NCBI GenBank assembly: GCA_964517495.1
Contig: CAZFER010000007.1
Span: forward strand, 1-64,000
Length of the DNA stretch: 64,000 nt
Direction of reading: 5' to 3'
DNA from: CAZFER01 sp964517495
Lineage (GTDB): Bacteria; Hinthialibacterota; Hinthialibacteria; Hinthialibacterales; Hinthialibacteraceae
Both the position numbers and the translations under genes were made by a program. The notes under the pieces were generated by a model that was given only the letters and a program-made list of their open reading frames with translations, was not told the DNA's origin and did no database searches. Shown one piece after another: positions 44,325-53,671 of the stretch (position 1 is the first letter of the stretch; each line of letters starts with the position of its first letter).

Positions 44325-45680
44325 ATGCAATCAATTTCTTGTTTTATGGCTTATGATATTCGAGGGATAATACCGGATGAATTAAATACGGAATTGGCAT
44401 ATAAAATCGGGCGAGCGACGGCTCAGTTTTTATCCGCCAAAACGTTTGTGGTTGGGCGAGATGTACGCCATTCGGGTCAAGAGCTCAGCCAAGCCCTAAT
44501 CAATGGGTTAACCGATGCAGGCGTGGATGTGTTCGATATCGGCCTATGTGGCACTGAGATGGTCTATTTCGCCACCTCTCATCTTCACGCCGATGGGGGC
44601 ATTATGATCACCGCCAGCCATAACCCGCCAGAATACAACGGCATGAAGTTCGTTCGCGAAGGCTCACGCCCCATCAGCAGTGATACCGGATTGAAGGATA
44701 TTGAACAGCTTTGCCTGAAAAATGTTTTCCCCGAAACCAACAAAAATGGCTCTGTTAAAAATATTGATGTTATGGAGGATTATATCAAGCGTCTGCTTAT
44801 AGATGTGGACACGGAAAGCCTTAAACCAATGAAAGTGGTGGTCAATGCTGGCAATGGATGCGCCGGCCTGGCATTGGACCAGCTTGAAAAGTACCTTCCC
44901 TTTCAGTTCATCAAAGTACACCACCAGCCTGATCCGGTTTTCCCCAATGGCATCCCTAATCCCATGCTAATCGAAAACCGTAAATCCACGGCTGATACGG
45001 TGATTGAACATCAGGCCGTTGCCGGAATTGCCTGGGATGGTGATTATGACCGCTGCTTCTTTTTTGATGAAAATGGGCGCTTTATTGAAGGATATTATAT
45101 AGTCGGTTTTCTGGCGCAGGCCATGCTGCAAAAACAACCAGGGGCGAAAATCATACACGATCCACGCCTAATTTGGAACACCATCGAATTGGTGGAAGCG
45201 AATGGAGGTATACCCATTCAAACCCGTTCTGGTCATGCTTTTATCAAAGAATGCATGCGCCAGGAAGACGCCATATATGGGGGTGAAATGTCCGCCCACC
45301 ATTATTTCAAGGATTTCTTCTTTTGTGACAGTGGGATGATTCCCTGGCTGCTTATCCTTGAAACACTAAGTAAGACCGGAAAGACTTTATCCAGCCTGGT
45401 GGAGGAACGTATCGGACTTTATCCTGTCAGTGGAGAAATCAACCGTAAAGCGCGCGATCCAAACCATGCCATTGATCAAGTTCGGCAATATTATGCCAAT
45501 CAAAATCCAAAAATTGATCAGACTGATGGCATTTCCTTTGAATTCCCCCAATGGCGTTTTAATATCCGTCAATCCCAGACCGAAGCCATTCTGCGCCTCA
45601 ATGTTGAATCCCGGCAAGATAAGGATTTAATGGAAGAAAAAACAGAGGAAGTGCTGAGTATTATTGATGGGGCGAGTTAA
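44325..45680 (+). CDS. Phosphomannomutase/phosphoglucomutase
   Basis: This 451-residue alpha-D-phosphohexomutase has an N-terminal substrate segment (FMAYDIRGIIPDELN), the catalytic phosphoserine S98 in ITASHNPP, the metal-binding loop DGDYDRC and the sugar-binding GGEMSAHHYFKDF. It interconverts mannose- or glucose-1- and 6-phosphates for nucleotide-sugar supply (ManB/AlgC group). GGAGG precedes the ATG. It ends in a free-standing gene; no GDP-mannose genes are in the window. Confidence 0.95.
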   Translation: MQSISCFMAYDIRGIIPDELNTELAYKIGRATAQFLSAKTFVVGRDVRHSGQELSQALINGLTDAGVDVFDIGLCGTEMVYFATSHLHADGGIMITASHNPPEYNGMKFVREGSRPISSDTGLKDIEQLCLKNVFPETNKNGSVKNIDVMEDYIKRLLIDVDTESLKPMKVVVNAGNGCAGLALDQLEKYLPFQFIKVHHQPDPVFPNGIPNPMLIENRKSTADTVIEHQAVAGIAWDGDYDRCFFFDENGRFIEGYYIVGFLAQAMLQKQPGAKIIHDPRLIWNTIELVEANGGIPIQTRSGHAFIKECMRQEDAIYGGEMSAHHYFKDFFFCDSGMIPWLLILETLSKTGKTLSSLVEERIGLYPVSGEINRKARDPNHAIDQVRQYYANQNPKIDQTDGISFEFPQWRFNIRQSQTEAILRLNVESRQDKDLMEEKTEEVLSIIDGAS

Positions 45681-45695
45681 AAAACAACTAAAATT

Positions 45696-45719
45696 GGGAC
45701 AGACAAATATGTTTGTCCC
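45696..45719 (+). repeat. GGGACAGACA-type palindrome
   Basis: GGGACAGACA pairs with TGTTTGTCCC in a 10-bp stem (one G-T pair) over AATA, 15 nt after the phosphomannomutase stop. No T tract follows. It could be a weak terminator or a dispersed palindromic repeat. Confidence 0.5.
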
Positions 45720-46043
45720 TAAAACCTTGATGTTAAAGTTAAAAGCGAAGTTCCTCTAATTCCTCTCTGCAACTGTGAGTTAGCTCGCATGAGTGGATCG
45801 TGTTGATAATATTGGATTGTATAAATTCGTAAATTTGAAAATCAATATCATTACACTATTTCAATTTTTCTGTTCTACGGCTAAGCTTTACCCATGGATT
45901 ATAGGTTTACAATCCAGGGAGGTGGATTCTCCCGCGGAACCGGTAACACGAAATAAAGAGTCACATAAGCAAGATGTTGATTTTGCGGAAGTTAGTTTCA
46001 TGCTTTCTTTACGCATCGCTACTTTCAAGGGTAGCTTAATCAA

Positions 46044-46130
46044 GTAGGATGGGTTTCGTTGTTTAACCCATCGAGTTTTCTTCATGTTAAATGAGTGCAT
46101 TGATGGGTCGTAAAACATGACTCATCCTAC
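46044..46130. repeat. Compound GTAGGATGGGT inverted repeat
   Basis: GTAGGATGGGT at 46044-46054 is inverted at 46120-46130 (ACTCATCCTAC, 10 of 11 matching). Between them lie TGGGTT/AACCCA and GATGGGT/ACTCATC pairs. GTAGGATGGGTT...AACCCATCCTAC is a familiar dispersed repeat of many bacteria. Confidence 0.7.
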
Positions 46131-46211
46131 GAATTTATCTCGATGCGCCGATTGCTCGGTGGGAGCCTCAACCTCCCCAGGTGGTAAAAATTGAAAAGAT
46201 AGTATTAAATC

Positions 46212-47423
46212 ATGAAAACAGGCTTTTTGAACCGGCTGTTGGACCGTGCCGAAAAGATCGATAAAAACCGCATCGTCGACTATCTTCGCGAAATAGCCGA
46301 AGAACGTGACTTGATGGTGCTTATCTTCGATTCCATGATCGAAGGTATGATTGTCATCGATGGAGAAGAGAAAGTGGTTTTTATCAACCAATCTGCCCGT
46401 ACTATCCTTGAAATGGGTGATGGGCCAACCAATCCTGACTTGTCCCTTTCACGAGTGATTGATAATCGTGATTTATTGAAACTGTGCCGTGAAGAGCGTC
46501 ACAAATCCTCTCCCCTGCTCTTCTATGAATATGAAATGGAGCTTCATGACGAGAAACGATTTTTGCAAATCAATATTATCCCCCTCGATAATCAACGAAC
46601 ACGGTTTGGTACTCTAATATTGTTTACCGACGAAACAGAGCACAAAAAACGAGAACAAAAGCTGCTTGAAGCTGAAAAACTGGCTGCCCTGGCGACCTTA
46701 ACCGCTGGCATGTCCCATGAAATCCGCAATCCTCTCAATTCTCTTTCCATTCACATGCAACTCTTGCAGCGTCAGTTAAAGAAAAAAGATATGATCGACG
46801 AGGACATCGATAACGTCCTCAATATCTTTAGCAGCGAAATTCAACGCTTGAACGATGTCATCGAAACCTTTCTCAGCGCTGTTCGCCCCTCAAAACCTGA
46901 AAAAAAACTAATTGAACTTTACTCAATTATCACAGAAACACTCACATTGATGAAACCAGAATTTCTGGAACATGAAATTCATATCTATTTGCATGAAGAA
47001 GGCCATTGGCCTTACATCAATGGCGATAGAAACCAAATTAAACAAGTCTTCATCAATCTTCTTCGCAATGCTGTGGAAGCCATCTCATCGGAAAAACAGG
47101 ACAAAAATCAGGACAAAGAACGCGAAATCGTTATCAGCATGGAACGTGAAAATAATCAGGTCAGGCTTATTATTTCAGATACCGGCAAGGGTATTGAAGA
47201 GAAAGACATATCCCGTGTGTTTGAACCTTACTTTACGACCAAAGCGCAGGGAACCGGCTTGGGTTTGATGATCGTGGAACGCATCATCCGGGAACATAAG
47301 GGAACCATTGCAGTCCATAGTGAAGCCGGTATCGGCACCCAATTTGAAATCGTATTCCCGGTGGCTGCTGAAAGCCCTCGATTACTCAAACACGAACAAC
47401 AGGATGTTCATGCTGATGCATAA
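46212..47423 (+). CDS. Soluble PAS sensor histidine kinase
   Basis: This 403-residue kinase has no membrane segment. A PAS domain covers ~35-140 (EGMIVIDGEEKVVFINQSA), followed by a coiled linker and HisKA with the phosphoacceptor H169 in GMSHEIRNPLNSL. The ATPase domain has the N box (FINLLRNAVEA), DTGKGI, FEPYFTTK and GTGLGL. It resembles NtrB-type cytosolic kinases that signal to sigma-54 activators. No response regulator is adjacent. The following gene starts within about 32 nt of its stop. Confidence 0.92.
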   Translation: MKTGFLNRLLDRAEKIDKNRIVDYLREIAEERDLMVLIFDSMIEGMIVIDGEEKVVFINQSARTILEMGDGPTNPDLSLSRVIDNRDLLKLCREERHKSSPLLFYEYEMELHDEKRFLQINIIPLDNQRTRFGTLILFTDETEHKKREQKLLEAEKLAALATLTAGMSHEIRNPLNSLSIHMQLLQRQLKKKDMIDEDIDNVLNIFSSEIQRLNDVIETFLSAVRPSKPEKKLIELYSIITETLTLMKPEFLEHEIHIYLHEEGHWPYINGDRNQIKQVFINLLRNAVEAISSEKQDKNQDKEREIVISMERENNQVRLIISDTGKGIEEKDISRVFEPYFTTKAQGTGLGLMIVERIIREHKGTIAVHSEAGIGTQFEIVFPVAAESPRLLKHEQQDVHADA

Positions 47424-47454
47424 GGATGAATTTAAATTTATGGTGAATAGCGCA

Positions 47455-48285
47455 ATGGACAACCAACAACCTCGAATTACATTACTGACTGATTTTGGAA
47501 CGCAAGATGGTTTCATAGGCGTGATGAAAGGCGTCATGCTTCAAATCGCCCCCAATGCCCAATTCATCGACATTAGCCATGATCTTCCTCCCTTTTCGGT
47601 CACCGCCGCGGCATTTTTGAATGAATGGTCTTATGGGTATTTCCCAACTGGAACAGTCCACCTCTGCGTAGTGGATCCTGGTGTGGGAACCCAACGTCGC
47701 ATCTTGGTCGTGGAAACCTGTGGGCATATCTTTGTCGCACCGGATAACGGTTTACTCACCCCCATACTTGATTTGCCCGAGAAAAAAACCATCGTCTCAG
47801 CGACCAATAAACGGTATTGGCTCGATAAAATCAGCCATACATTTCATGGCCGGGACATATTTTCTCCCGTGGCAGCCCATTTGGCAAAAGGAGTTCAAGT
47901 TCAAGACATGGGTGAGACGATCCATAATCCCATTCGGCTTGATTTCCCCTATCCGGTTATTACCAAAGACTACATTGAATGCCAAATCCATTATATTGAC
48001 CGTTTCGGAAATTTGATCACCAATTTGGACCGCATGCGTTTCTCCCAATGGATTTTTCAACGAAGCACCAGTGCAAAAAATATTACCATTGAATGGGAAG
48101 GAACCTGTCTACATGGAATTTCAGAAGCATATGGAGAAAAGTCACAAAATGAATTGCTGGCGGTATTCGATGGTTATGACCGGCTTGAAATCGCTGAAAA
48201 CGGCGGGAGCGCCGCCCAGACCACAGGAATGAAAATCGGCTCCCCACTTCGTATAACCACATGTGCAGGAGAGCGTGACGATTGA
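47455..48285 (+). CDS. SAM hydroxide adenosyltransferase / SAM hydrolase (DUF62)
   Basis: ATG at 47455 (MDNQQPRITLLTDFG) gives 276 residues, the family size, with GGTGA 8 nt upstream; an in-frame ATG at 47440 is possible and the frame is open from 47308. Conserved elements: TLLTDFGTQDGFIGVMKG, VVDPGVGTQRR, VAPDNGLLTP, HGRDIFSPVAAHL and IDRFGNLITNL. The family splits S-adenosylmethionine into adenosine and methionine with water, and relatives are the fluorinases and chlorinases. Together with the RuBisCO-like gene it hints at active turnover of SAM-derived products, an inference only. The stop overlaps the next gene's TTG start. Confidence 0.88.
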   Translation: MDNQQPRITLLTDFGTQDGFIGVMKGVMLQIAPNAQFIDISHDLPPFSVTAAAFLNEWSYGYFPTGTVHLCVVDPGVGTQRRILVVETCGHIFVAPDNGLLTPILDLPEKKTIVSATNKRYWLDKISHTFHGRDIFSPVAAHLAKGVQVQDMGETIHNPIRLDFPYPVITKDYIECQIHYIDRFGNLITNLDRMRFSQWIFQRSTSAKNITIEWEGTCLHGISEAYGEKSQNELLAVFDGYDRLEIAENGGSAAQTTGMKIGSPLRITTCAGERDD

Positions 48286-49463
48286 ACATCCTCATGCTTC
48301 ATCCCCATGATCTGTGGTATGATCCTTGGACCATCCGTATCCTGGCATTAGCACGTGAACTGCAAAAACGTGGCCATAGTGTTACACTTTGCCATATGTC
48401 TCGTAAAGACATGCCGGATCATCAACCCCTACGTCAACCTCAACCGAATGATCCTCCTGTATATGAACTGCTTCCCCGCCAACATCAATTCCTGAAAAAT
48501 CTGAGACTTTTAAAACAATTAGCCGCTCAGAGTGATATTCTTCACCTTCAAAAATGCTTTCCCGCTGCTTCCCTTCCCCTCTTATGGATCTCTCGATGGC
48601 TGAATAAGCCCCTCCATTATGATTGGGATGATAATGAAAGCGCACTAACCCAAATTGTGGAACCAAGACGATTCACACGTATCCATATAAGTGCTTATGA
48701 GCAACATCTTCCCCATTTCGCGTCAACCATGACATGTGCCAGCCAGGCACTCATTGAAAAATCTCTTCAAAGTGGATTTGATCCAGAACGAATCAAACAC
48801 CTTCCTGTCGGAGCGGATATACAACGCTTTTCCCCCGAATTAGACGGCAGCAAAGAGAAAAAACGACTGCAACTCGATTCTTCCAAACGAACGGTATTGT
48901 ATATTGGCCAAATGGAGGGGGCTTCCCATGCACGCAGGCTTATAGAATCGGCTCCCCTTGTCATGCAAGCCTATCCGAATGTGCAGTTTGTGCTGGTTGG
49001 TGGTGGAAAAGAATTATCAAAAATTAAACAATTGGCAGCCCAATCACCCGCTTCAAATGCTATTTTCATTACAGGTTATCTGGCAGCAGACCGCATACCT
49101 TATGTGGTAGCGTGTGCAGATGTTTGTGTAGCCTGTTTTGATGATGACGAAGCGACACGCTGTAAAAGTCCTCTCAAAATCGCGGAATACCTGGCGTCCG
49201 GAAAAGCCGTTGTGGCCAATAAGGTTGGTGATGTACCCTATATGGTACAGGATTGCGGGCTGACGGTTGAACCAGGGAACATCAAGGCATTAGCGGAAGC
49301 AATAGTGCACTACCTCATCAATCCTCAAAAACGTGAACAGGATGGCCACAAAGCACGGCAACGTGCTATAAATGTATTCAATTGGGAACGAGGTGCAGAC
49401 ATTTTGCTGGAAGCGTATCGTTTAATTCAAACAAATTCCAGACTTACTTGTTGTTCTTCTTGA
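48282..49463 (+). CDS. Glycosyltransferase family 4
   Basis: This 393-residue GT-B enzyme starts with TTG at 48282 (AGGAGAG 8 nt upstream, TTGA overlap with the previous stop); ATG at 48294 is the alternative. N-terminal half LMLHPHDLWYDPWTIRILALA; donor half with VLYIGQMEGASHARRL, FVLVGGGKEL and the conserved CKSPLKIAEYLASGKAVVA segment. It is translationally coupled to the SAM hydrolase gene. Acceptor unknown; a surface glycan is likely. Confidence 0.88.
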   Translation: MNILMLHPHDLWYDPWTIRILALARELQKRGHSVTLCHMSRKDMPDHQPLRQPQPNDPPVYELLPRQHQFLKNLRLLKQLAAQSDILHLQKCFPAASLPLLWISRWLNKPLHYDWDDNESALTQIVEPRRFTRIHISAYEQHLPHFASTMTCASQALIEKSLQSGFDPERIKHLPVGADIQRFSPELDGSKEKKRLQLDSSKRTVLYIGQMEGASHARRLIESAPLVMQAYPNVQFVLVGGGKELSKIKQLAAQSPASNAIFITGYLAADRIPYVVACADVCVACFDDDEATRCKSPLKIAEYLASGKAVVANKVGDVPYMVQDCGLTVEPGNIKALAEAIVHYLINPQKREQDGHKARQRAINVFNWERGADILLEAYRLIQTNSRLTCCSS

Positions 49464-49619
49464 CTTTACTTTAACCAAAAGTTAACTTTATTTGTTAATA
49501 CTTAGAGAATTTAAATAATTCGTGTAAACTATTAGCGATGGTCTTCACCTTAAACGGCGCGGGATCATCGCGTCGTTGTTTATAAGTTTTAATTTCTATA
49601 AAGGAGATTCGATTCAGCC

Positions 49620-50975
49620 TTGAAGATCCTAGAGCAACAAGACACCGGTACATGTACAAAAACCCTTAAGATTGAAGTCCCACGCGATAAAGTGGAAAGC
49701 GAACTGCAGGACGTTTACAAGGAGTTCATGCAGCAGGCCCAAGTTCCTGGATTTCGTAAAGGGAAGGCTCCGCGCCATATCGTTAAAATGCGTTATGGCA
49801 AACTCTTAAGTAAAGAGGCGGTCGGCAAAGCGGTGGAAAGCGCGTTGAAAGAAGCCACCAAAGAACTAAATCTTGATCCAGTTACCCAAGCGGATTTGGG
49901 CGATTTTGATCCTGAAACAACGGATGATCCCATTGTTTTTGAAGCCAAATTTGAATACCGTCCTGACATTGAATTGGCGGAGTATAAAGATATTCGCCCT
50001 GAACTTCCTTCCACCGATATTACCGAAAATGAAATTGTTGAAACACTCAATCAACTGCGGGAACGTAACGCCACCTTCCAAACCATTGATGACCGTCCGG
50101 CATCAGAGAACGACCATGTCAACATTTCATCCTCCGCCACCATCGATGGGGAAGTTTTTCAAGAGGCAACCCATAACGATGTTGTTGTGGAACTGGGTAC
50201 AAACAGCTACATTCCTGGATTTGAAGATCAAATCATTGGGATGAATCCAGGCGATGAAAAAGAATTCACCCTGACCTTACCTGATAATTATCCCATGGAG
50301 GAAAGGCGGGGAAAAGTAGCCCATTTTAAAGTCCAAGTCAAACATATACGGGAGAAGATTCTTCCTGAACTGGATGATGAGTTCGCTAAAGATATGGGTA
50401 ATTTTGACACCCTCAATGAACTGAAAGAACACATTCGACAGGATTTGGTTCGACGGCGCGAAGGCAGCAAAGAAGAGACCATCCGCCAAAGCATTTGCCA
50501 GGAATTGCTGCAACGCAATCATTTTGATGTTCCTCCCAGTATGGTCAAGGCCCAATACAATTACATCAACACGGTTCAAGATATGGAATATCGCCGTAGG
50601 GGGCAATCATTGGAGCGAATGGCGAAACAGGATGATAGCCTCTTGGCCCGCAACGAACAAGCGGCTGTAGAGGAAGTCCGGCTTTCGATTATTCTGTCAA
50701 AAATTGCCCAGAAAGAGGATATCGAAATTACAGATGAAGAATACGATGCCTATATCCACCGGATGGCTCAAGCGGCTCAAGGTGATCCGGTTATGTATAA
50801 GGAACGGATCGAATCGCAAGGTATGGAATCACACTACCGCCGCCTTGTATTGGAAGAAAAAGTATTGAACTATTTACATAACCTGGCTGAACGAAGTTTG
50901 GAACATCAAGCATCAGAAGAACAAGCGGAAGAAACGACAGAATCAACTGAAGAAAACACAGAATCGGAGGAATAA
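49620..50975 (+). CDS. tig: Trigger factor
   Basis: This 451-residue ribosome-associated chaperone has the ribosome-binding tail with FRKGKAPRHIV (the signature loop near 45-55), the FKBP-type PPIase domain (~155-240, YIPGFEDQIIGMNPGDEKEF) and a long helical C-terminal domain with an acidic Glu/Thr tail. TTG start at 49620 after AAGGAG. It heads the tig-clpP-clpX group, a common arrangement, with clpP starting 3 nt later. Confidence 0.97.
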   Translation: MKILEQQDTGTCTKTLKIEVPRDKVESELQDVYKEFMQQAQVPGFRKGKAPRHIVKMRYGKLLSKEAVGKAVESALKEATKELNLDPVTQADLGDFDPETTDDPIVFEAKFEYRPDIELAEYKDIRPELPSTDITENEIVETLNQLRERNATFQTIDDRPASENDHVNISSSATIDGEVFQEATHNDVVVELGTNSYIPGFEDQIIGMNPGDEKEFTLTLPDNYPMEERRGKVAHFKVQVKHIREKILPELDDEFAKDMGNFDTLNELKEHIRQDLVRRREGSKEETIRQSICQELLQRNHFDVPPSMVKAQYNYINTVQDMEYRRRGQSLERMAKQDDSLLARNEQAAVEEVRLSIILSKIAQKEDIEITDEEYDAYIHRMAQAAQGDPVMYKERIESQGMESHYRRLVLEEKVLNYLHNLAERSLEHQASEEQAEETTESTEENTESEE

Positions 50976-50978
50976 CCC

Positions 50979-51617
50979 GTGGTACTAGTACCCATGGTGG
51001 TGGAGCAAACCAATCGGGGCGAACGCGCTTACGATATTTACTCCCGCCTTTTAAAAGATCGGATTATTTTTATAGGAAGTCCCATCGAAGACCATATGGC
51101 CAATTTGGTCATTGCCCAGTTGTTGTTTTTGCAAGCGGAAGATCCGGAAAAAGACATCCAACTCTATATAAACTGTCCGGGTGGATCGGTGAGTGCTGGA
51201 TTGGCAATTTACGATACCATACAGTATGTTCGGCCCGACGTGGCAACCACCTGTATGGGCTTGGCGGCCAGCATGGCAGCGGTCCTGCTGGCAGCGGGAA
51301 CACCCAACAAACGTTTTGCCCTTCCCAACGCCAGGATTATGATTCACCAGCCTATGGGAGGGTTTCAGGGTCAGGCATCTGACATCGAAATCAGAGCGAG
51401 AGAGATTCTTCACATCAAAGAACGCTTAAACAATATTATTGCTCATCACACCGGTCAGGAGATTAACCGGATCGAAAAAGATACGGACCGCGATCGCTTT
51501 ATGTCGCCTGATGAAGCCCGGGATTATGGACTCATCGACAACATATTTATCCCAACGAGCAAAAAGAGCGAAATAACAAAAGAAAATAAGGATTCAGAAA
51601 ATAATGAATCCAAGTAA
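50979..51617 (+). CDS. clpP: ATP-dependent Clp protease proteolytic subunit
   Basis: This 212-residue ClpP starts with GTG at 50979, following GGAGGAA. The catalytic Ser S98 is in GLAASMAAVLL and His H123 in RIMIHQP, with the third residue D in the following helical region. It forms the tetradecameric proteolytic chamber to which ClpX feeds substrates. The C-terminal ~20 residues are Lys/Glu-rich. Gene order and spacing indicate cotranscription with tig and clpX. Confidence 0.97.
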   Translation: MVLVPMVVEQTNRGERAYDIYSRLLKDRIIFIGSPIEDHMANLVIAQLLFLQAEDPEKDIQLYINCPGGSVSAGLAIYDTIQYVRPDVATTCMGLAASMAAVLLAAGTPNKRFALPNARIMIHQPMGGFQGQASDIEIRAREILHIKERLNNIIAHHTGQEINRIEKDTDRDRFMSPDEARDYGLIDNIFIPTSKKSEITKENKDSENNESK

Positions 51618-51690
51618 AATATGAATGACAAACTCAAGGGTTGAGACTAAGATAAAGAATAAATGGATTATTTGAAGGTGTGAGGCTTTT

Positions 51691-52947
51691 ATGGATTATA
51701 CCAATAAGAACAAACCGTTGTACTGTTCATTCTGTGGAAAAAGCCAGGATGAAGTCAAAAAACTCATCGCAGGCCCACCTCAGAAACACACATCACAGCC
51801 TGCCTATATTTGCAATGAGTGTGTACTCCTTTGCAATAGTGTCCTCGAAGAGGAAATCGAAGTAGAGTTACGCGAATTTCTGAAACCCAAAGAAATCAAA
51901 GATGCCCTGGATACCTATGTCATTGGACAGGAAATGACAAAAAAATCGGTATCCGTTTCTGTGCATAATCATTTTAAACGCATTCGTTATCATGAGGCGG
52001 TCACCAACGATATTGAATTACAAAAAAGCAATATCCTCATGATTGGTCCCACTGGCTCGGGTAAAACCTATATTGCACAGACACTGGCAAGAATTTTAAA
52101 TGTTCCCTTCACCATTGTTGATGCCACCACCCTGACCGAAGCTGGTTATGTAGGTGAAGATGTTGAAAACATCATCCTCAAACTGTTGATGGTAACCGGT
52201 TACCATGTTGAGAAAGCCGAAAAAGGGATCATTTATATTGACGAAATCGATAAAATCGCTCGAACCACCCAGAATGTCTCCATCACTCGCGATGTATCCG
52301 GTGAAGGCGTCCAACAAGCGCTGCTTAAAATCATCGAAGGAACGGTCTGTAACGTTCCCCCACAGGGAGGCCGAAAACACCCGCATCAGGAATTCATTCA
52401 GGTCAACACCACAGACATCCTGTTCATCTGCGGCGGTGCTTTCGTGGGTTTGGATAAAATAATTGAACGTCGTATCGGCAAGCGAGTAATTGGTTTTGAC
52501 ACCACTGAAGAAGGTCCGGTTGCCATTGATGAAGATAACTTGCTCACCAAAGTCGAACCGGAGGATTTACTAAAATTCGGGATGATCCCGGAATTCATTG
52601 GACGATTTGCCTGTTTAGCCGCATTGAACGACCTTGATCGTTACGCATTGAAGAAAATCCTGACCGAACCCAAAAATGCGGTATGCAAACAATTTCAAAA
52701 ATTATTTGAACTCGAAGGTGTCCAACTGGAATTCACGGATGAAGCGTTGGAGATAGTGGCTCAAAAAGCATTGGACCGAAAAACCGGTGCTCGTGGATTG
52801 CGCGCCATCCTGGAAAAAGCCATGATGGATATCATGTACGAAATCCCCTCCATGTCCGGGGTCTCCAAATGCATCATTACCAAAGAAGTCATCACCGACA
52901 ACTCAGAACCTCTGTTAGTATATGAGGACCAAGTGGAAACAGCCTAA
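51691..52947 (+). CDS. clpX: ClpX unfoldase
   Basis: This 418-residue AAA+ protein has the N-terminal C4 zinc-binding domain (C12, C15, C41, C44), Walker A GPTGSGKT (119-126), Walker B IIYIDEIDKIA, the pore loop GYVGED, and the IGF-type ClpP-docking segment near RRIGKRVIGFD. It unfolds tagged proteins and feeds ClpP. Spacing of 73 nt to clpP. A hairpin follows the stop. Confidence 0.98.
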   Translation: MDYTNKNKPLYCSFCGKSQDEVKKLIAGPPQKHTSQPAYICNECVLLCNSVLEEEIEVELREFLKPKEIKDALDTYVIGQEMTKKSVSVSVHNHFKRIRYHEAVTNDIELQKSNILMIGPTGSGKTYIAQTLARILNVPFTIVDATTLTEAGYVGEDVENIILKLLMVTGYHVEKAEKGIIYIDEIDKIARTTQNVSITRDVSGEGVQQALLKIIEGTVCNVPPQGGRKHPHQEFIQVNTTDILFICGGAFVGLDKIIERRIGKRVIGFDTTEEGPVAIDEDNLLTKVEPEDLLKFGMIPEFIGRFACLAALNDLDRYALKKILTEPKNAVCKQFQKLFELEGVQLEFTDEALEIVAQKALDRKTGARGLRAILEKAMMDIMYEIPSMSGVSKCIITKEVITDNSEPLLVYEDQVETA

Positions 52948-52981
52948 ATTGGATAATATATAAATAGTAATTTTAATCGGA

Positions 52982-53006
52982 CGGGCGTTGATTAAAATCA
53001 AGCCCG
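52982..53006 (+). terminator. Hairpin after clpX
   Basis: CGGGC (52982-52986) and GCCCG (53002-53006) with inner TTGAT/ATCAA pairing form a stem with one bulged G. There is no T tract. Possible weak terminator between clpX and the CarD-family gene. Confidence 0.4.
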
Positions 53007-53039
53007 ACCACCATTCTATACCTACCAGGCTTGTAAATC

Positions 53040-53570
53040 ATGACCTTTAAAATCGGAAATGATGTTGTTAAACCGGGATTAGGCATTTGTAAAATAAAAG
53101 CCATCCGGAAAATGCAAATAGAAGGAAAAGAGCAATCCTTTTATGTTCTCCATTCTGGTGAAGTCAGTGTGATGGTTCCATTTTCCCATGCTCATGCCGG
53201 AGGGCTGCGTCCATTACTGGATGAAGACGGTATGGAAAAAATCATCGCCCTATTACGTGAGCCGATACGAATTCCAGAGGATGAATATGAATCCCTGGAT
53301 CATTACAAAGTAAATATCCCCCAGGCCAAGGATGAAATCAAACACCGCAATCCAGAAACAGTAGCCACTCTTTTAAAAACCCTCTTTTATAAAAGCAAAC
53401 TGATTGAACTGGACAAATCAGAATCGGATCTCTTGCAAGATGCTCTTATCGTACTGGCCGAAGAATATGCCCACCTCAATCACACCACCCGCCAAAAAGC
53501 CATGCTTCACCTCCGCGCCACGTTGAAAGAAGGCCGCCAATCAAGAAAACAACAATCCTTGAAACCTTGA
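53040..53570 (+). CDS. CarD-family RNA polymerase-binding regulator
   Basis: This 176-residue protein has an N-terminal CarD/CdnL/TRCF Tudor-like domain (FKIGNDVVKPGLGICKI, then EGKEQSFYVLHSG and VMVPFSHAHAGGLRPLL) and an all-helical C-terminal part with basic stretches, ending in a Lys/Arg/Gln-rich tail. Family members bind the RNA polymerase beta subunit and stabilise open complexes, often at rRNA and growth-linked promoters. It is likely transcribed with the clp genes or by a promoter of its own. Confidence 0.88.
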   Translation: MTFKIGNDVVKPGLGICKIKAIRKMQIEGKEQSFYVLHSGEVSVMVPFSHAHAGGLRPLLDEDGMEKIIALLREPIRIPEDEYESLDHYKVNIPQAKDEIKHRNPETVATLLKTLFYKSKLIELDKSESDLLQDALIVLAEEYAHLNHTTRQKAMLHLRATLKEGRQSRKQQSLKP

Positions 53571-53612
53571 ATTAAAATCACTTAATAAAATAGTAAAAAT
53601 ACAAATTAATAA

Positions 53613-53641
53613 TTGACTCTTTTTCCTGAATGCTATATAAT
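53613..53641 (+). promoter_or_regulatory. Strong sigma-70 promoter for the large secreted protein
   Basis: TTGACT (53613-53618) and a consensus TATAAT (53636-53641) separated by exactly 17 nt. The start of transcription would be near 53648, about 450 nt before the next gene. Confidence 0.7.
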
Positions 53642-53651
53642 ACAGTCAACT

Positions 53652-53671
53652 GATAAATCGATTGATTTATC
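53652..53671 (+). promoter_or_regulatory. Inverted repeat at transcription start
   Basis: GATAAATC and GATTTATC form a perfect 8-bp stem with a GATT loop, located at about +5 to +24 of the predicted transcript. It could be a repressor site or an RNA-stabilising 5' hairpin. Confidence 0.5.

Larger units (their letters stand above)
45681..46211. other. Intergenic region with two repeat elements, no gene seen
   Basis: Apart from the hairpin at 45696-45719 and the repeat at 46044-46130 described separately, this 531-bp stretch shows no supported gene. A frame at 45793-46047 has no ribosome site and runs through the repeat. Confidence 0.6.

Noticed and set aside
45793..46047. 84-codon plus-strand frame between the phosphomannomutase and the kinase
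   Set aside because: No ribosome site; it crosses the dispersed repeat and its composition is unlike the neighbouring proteins.
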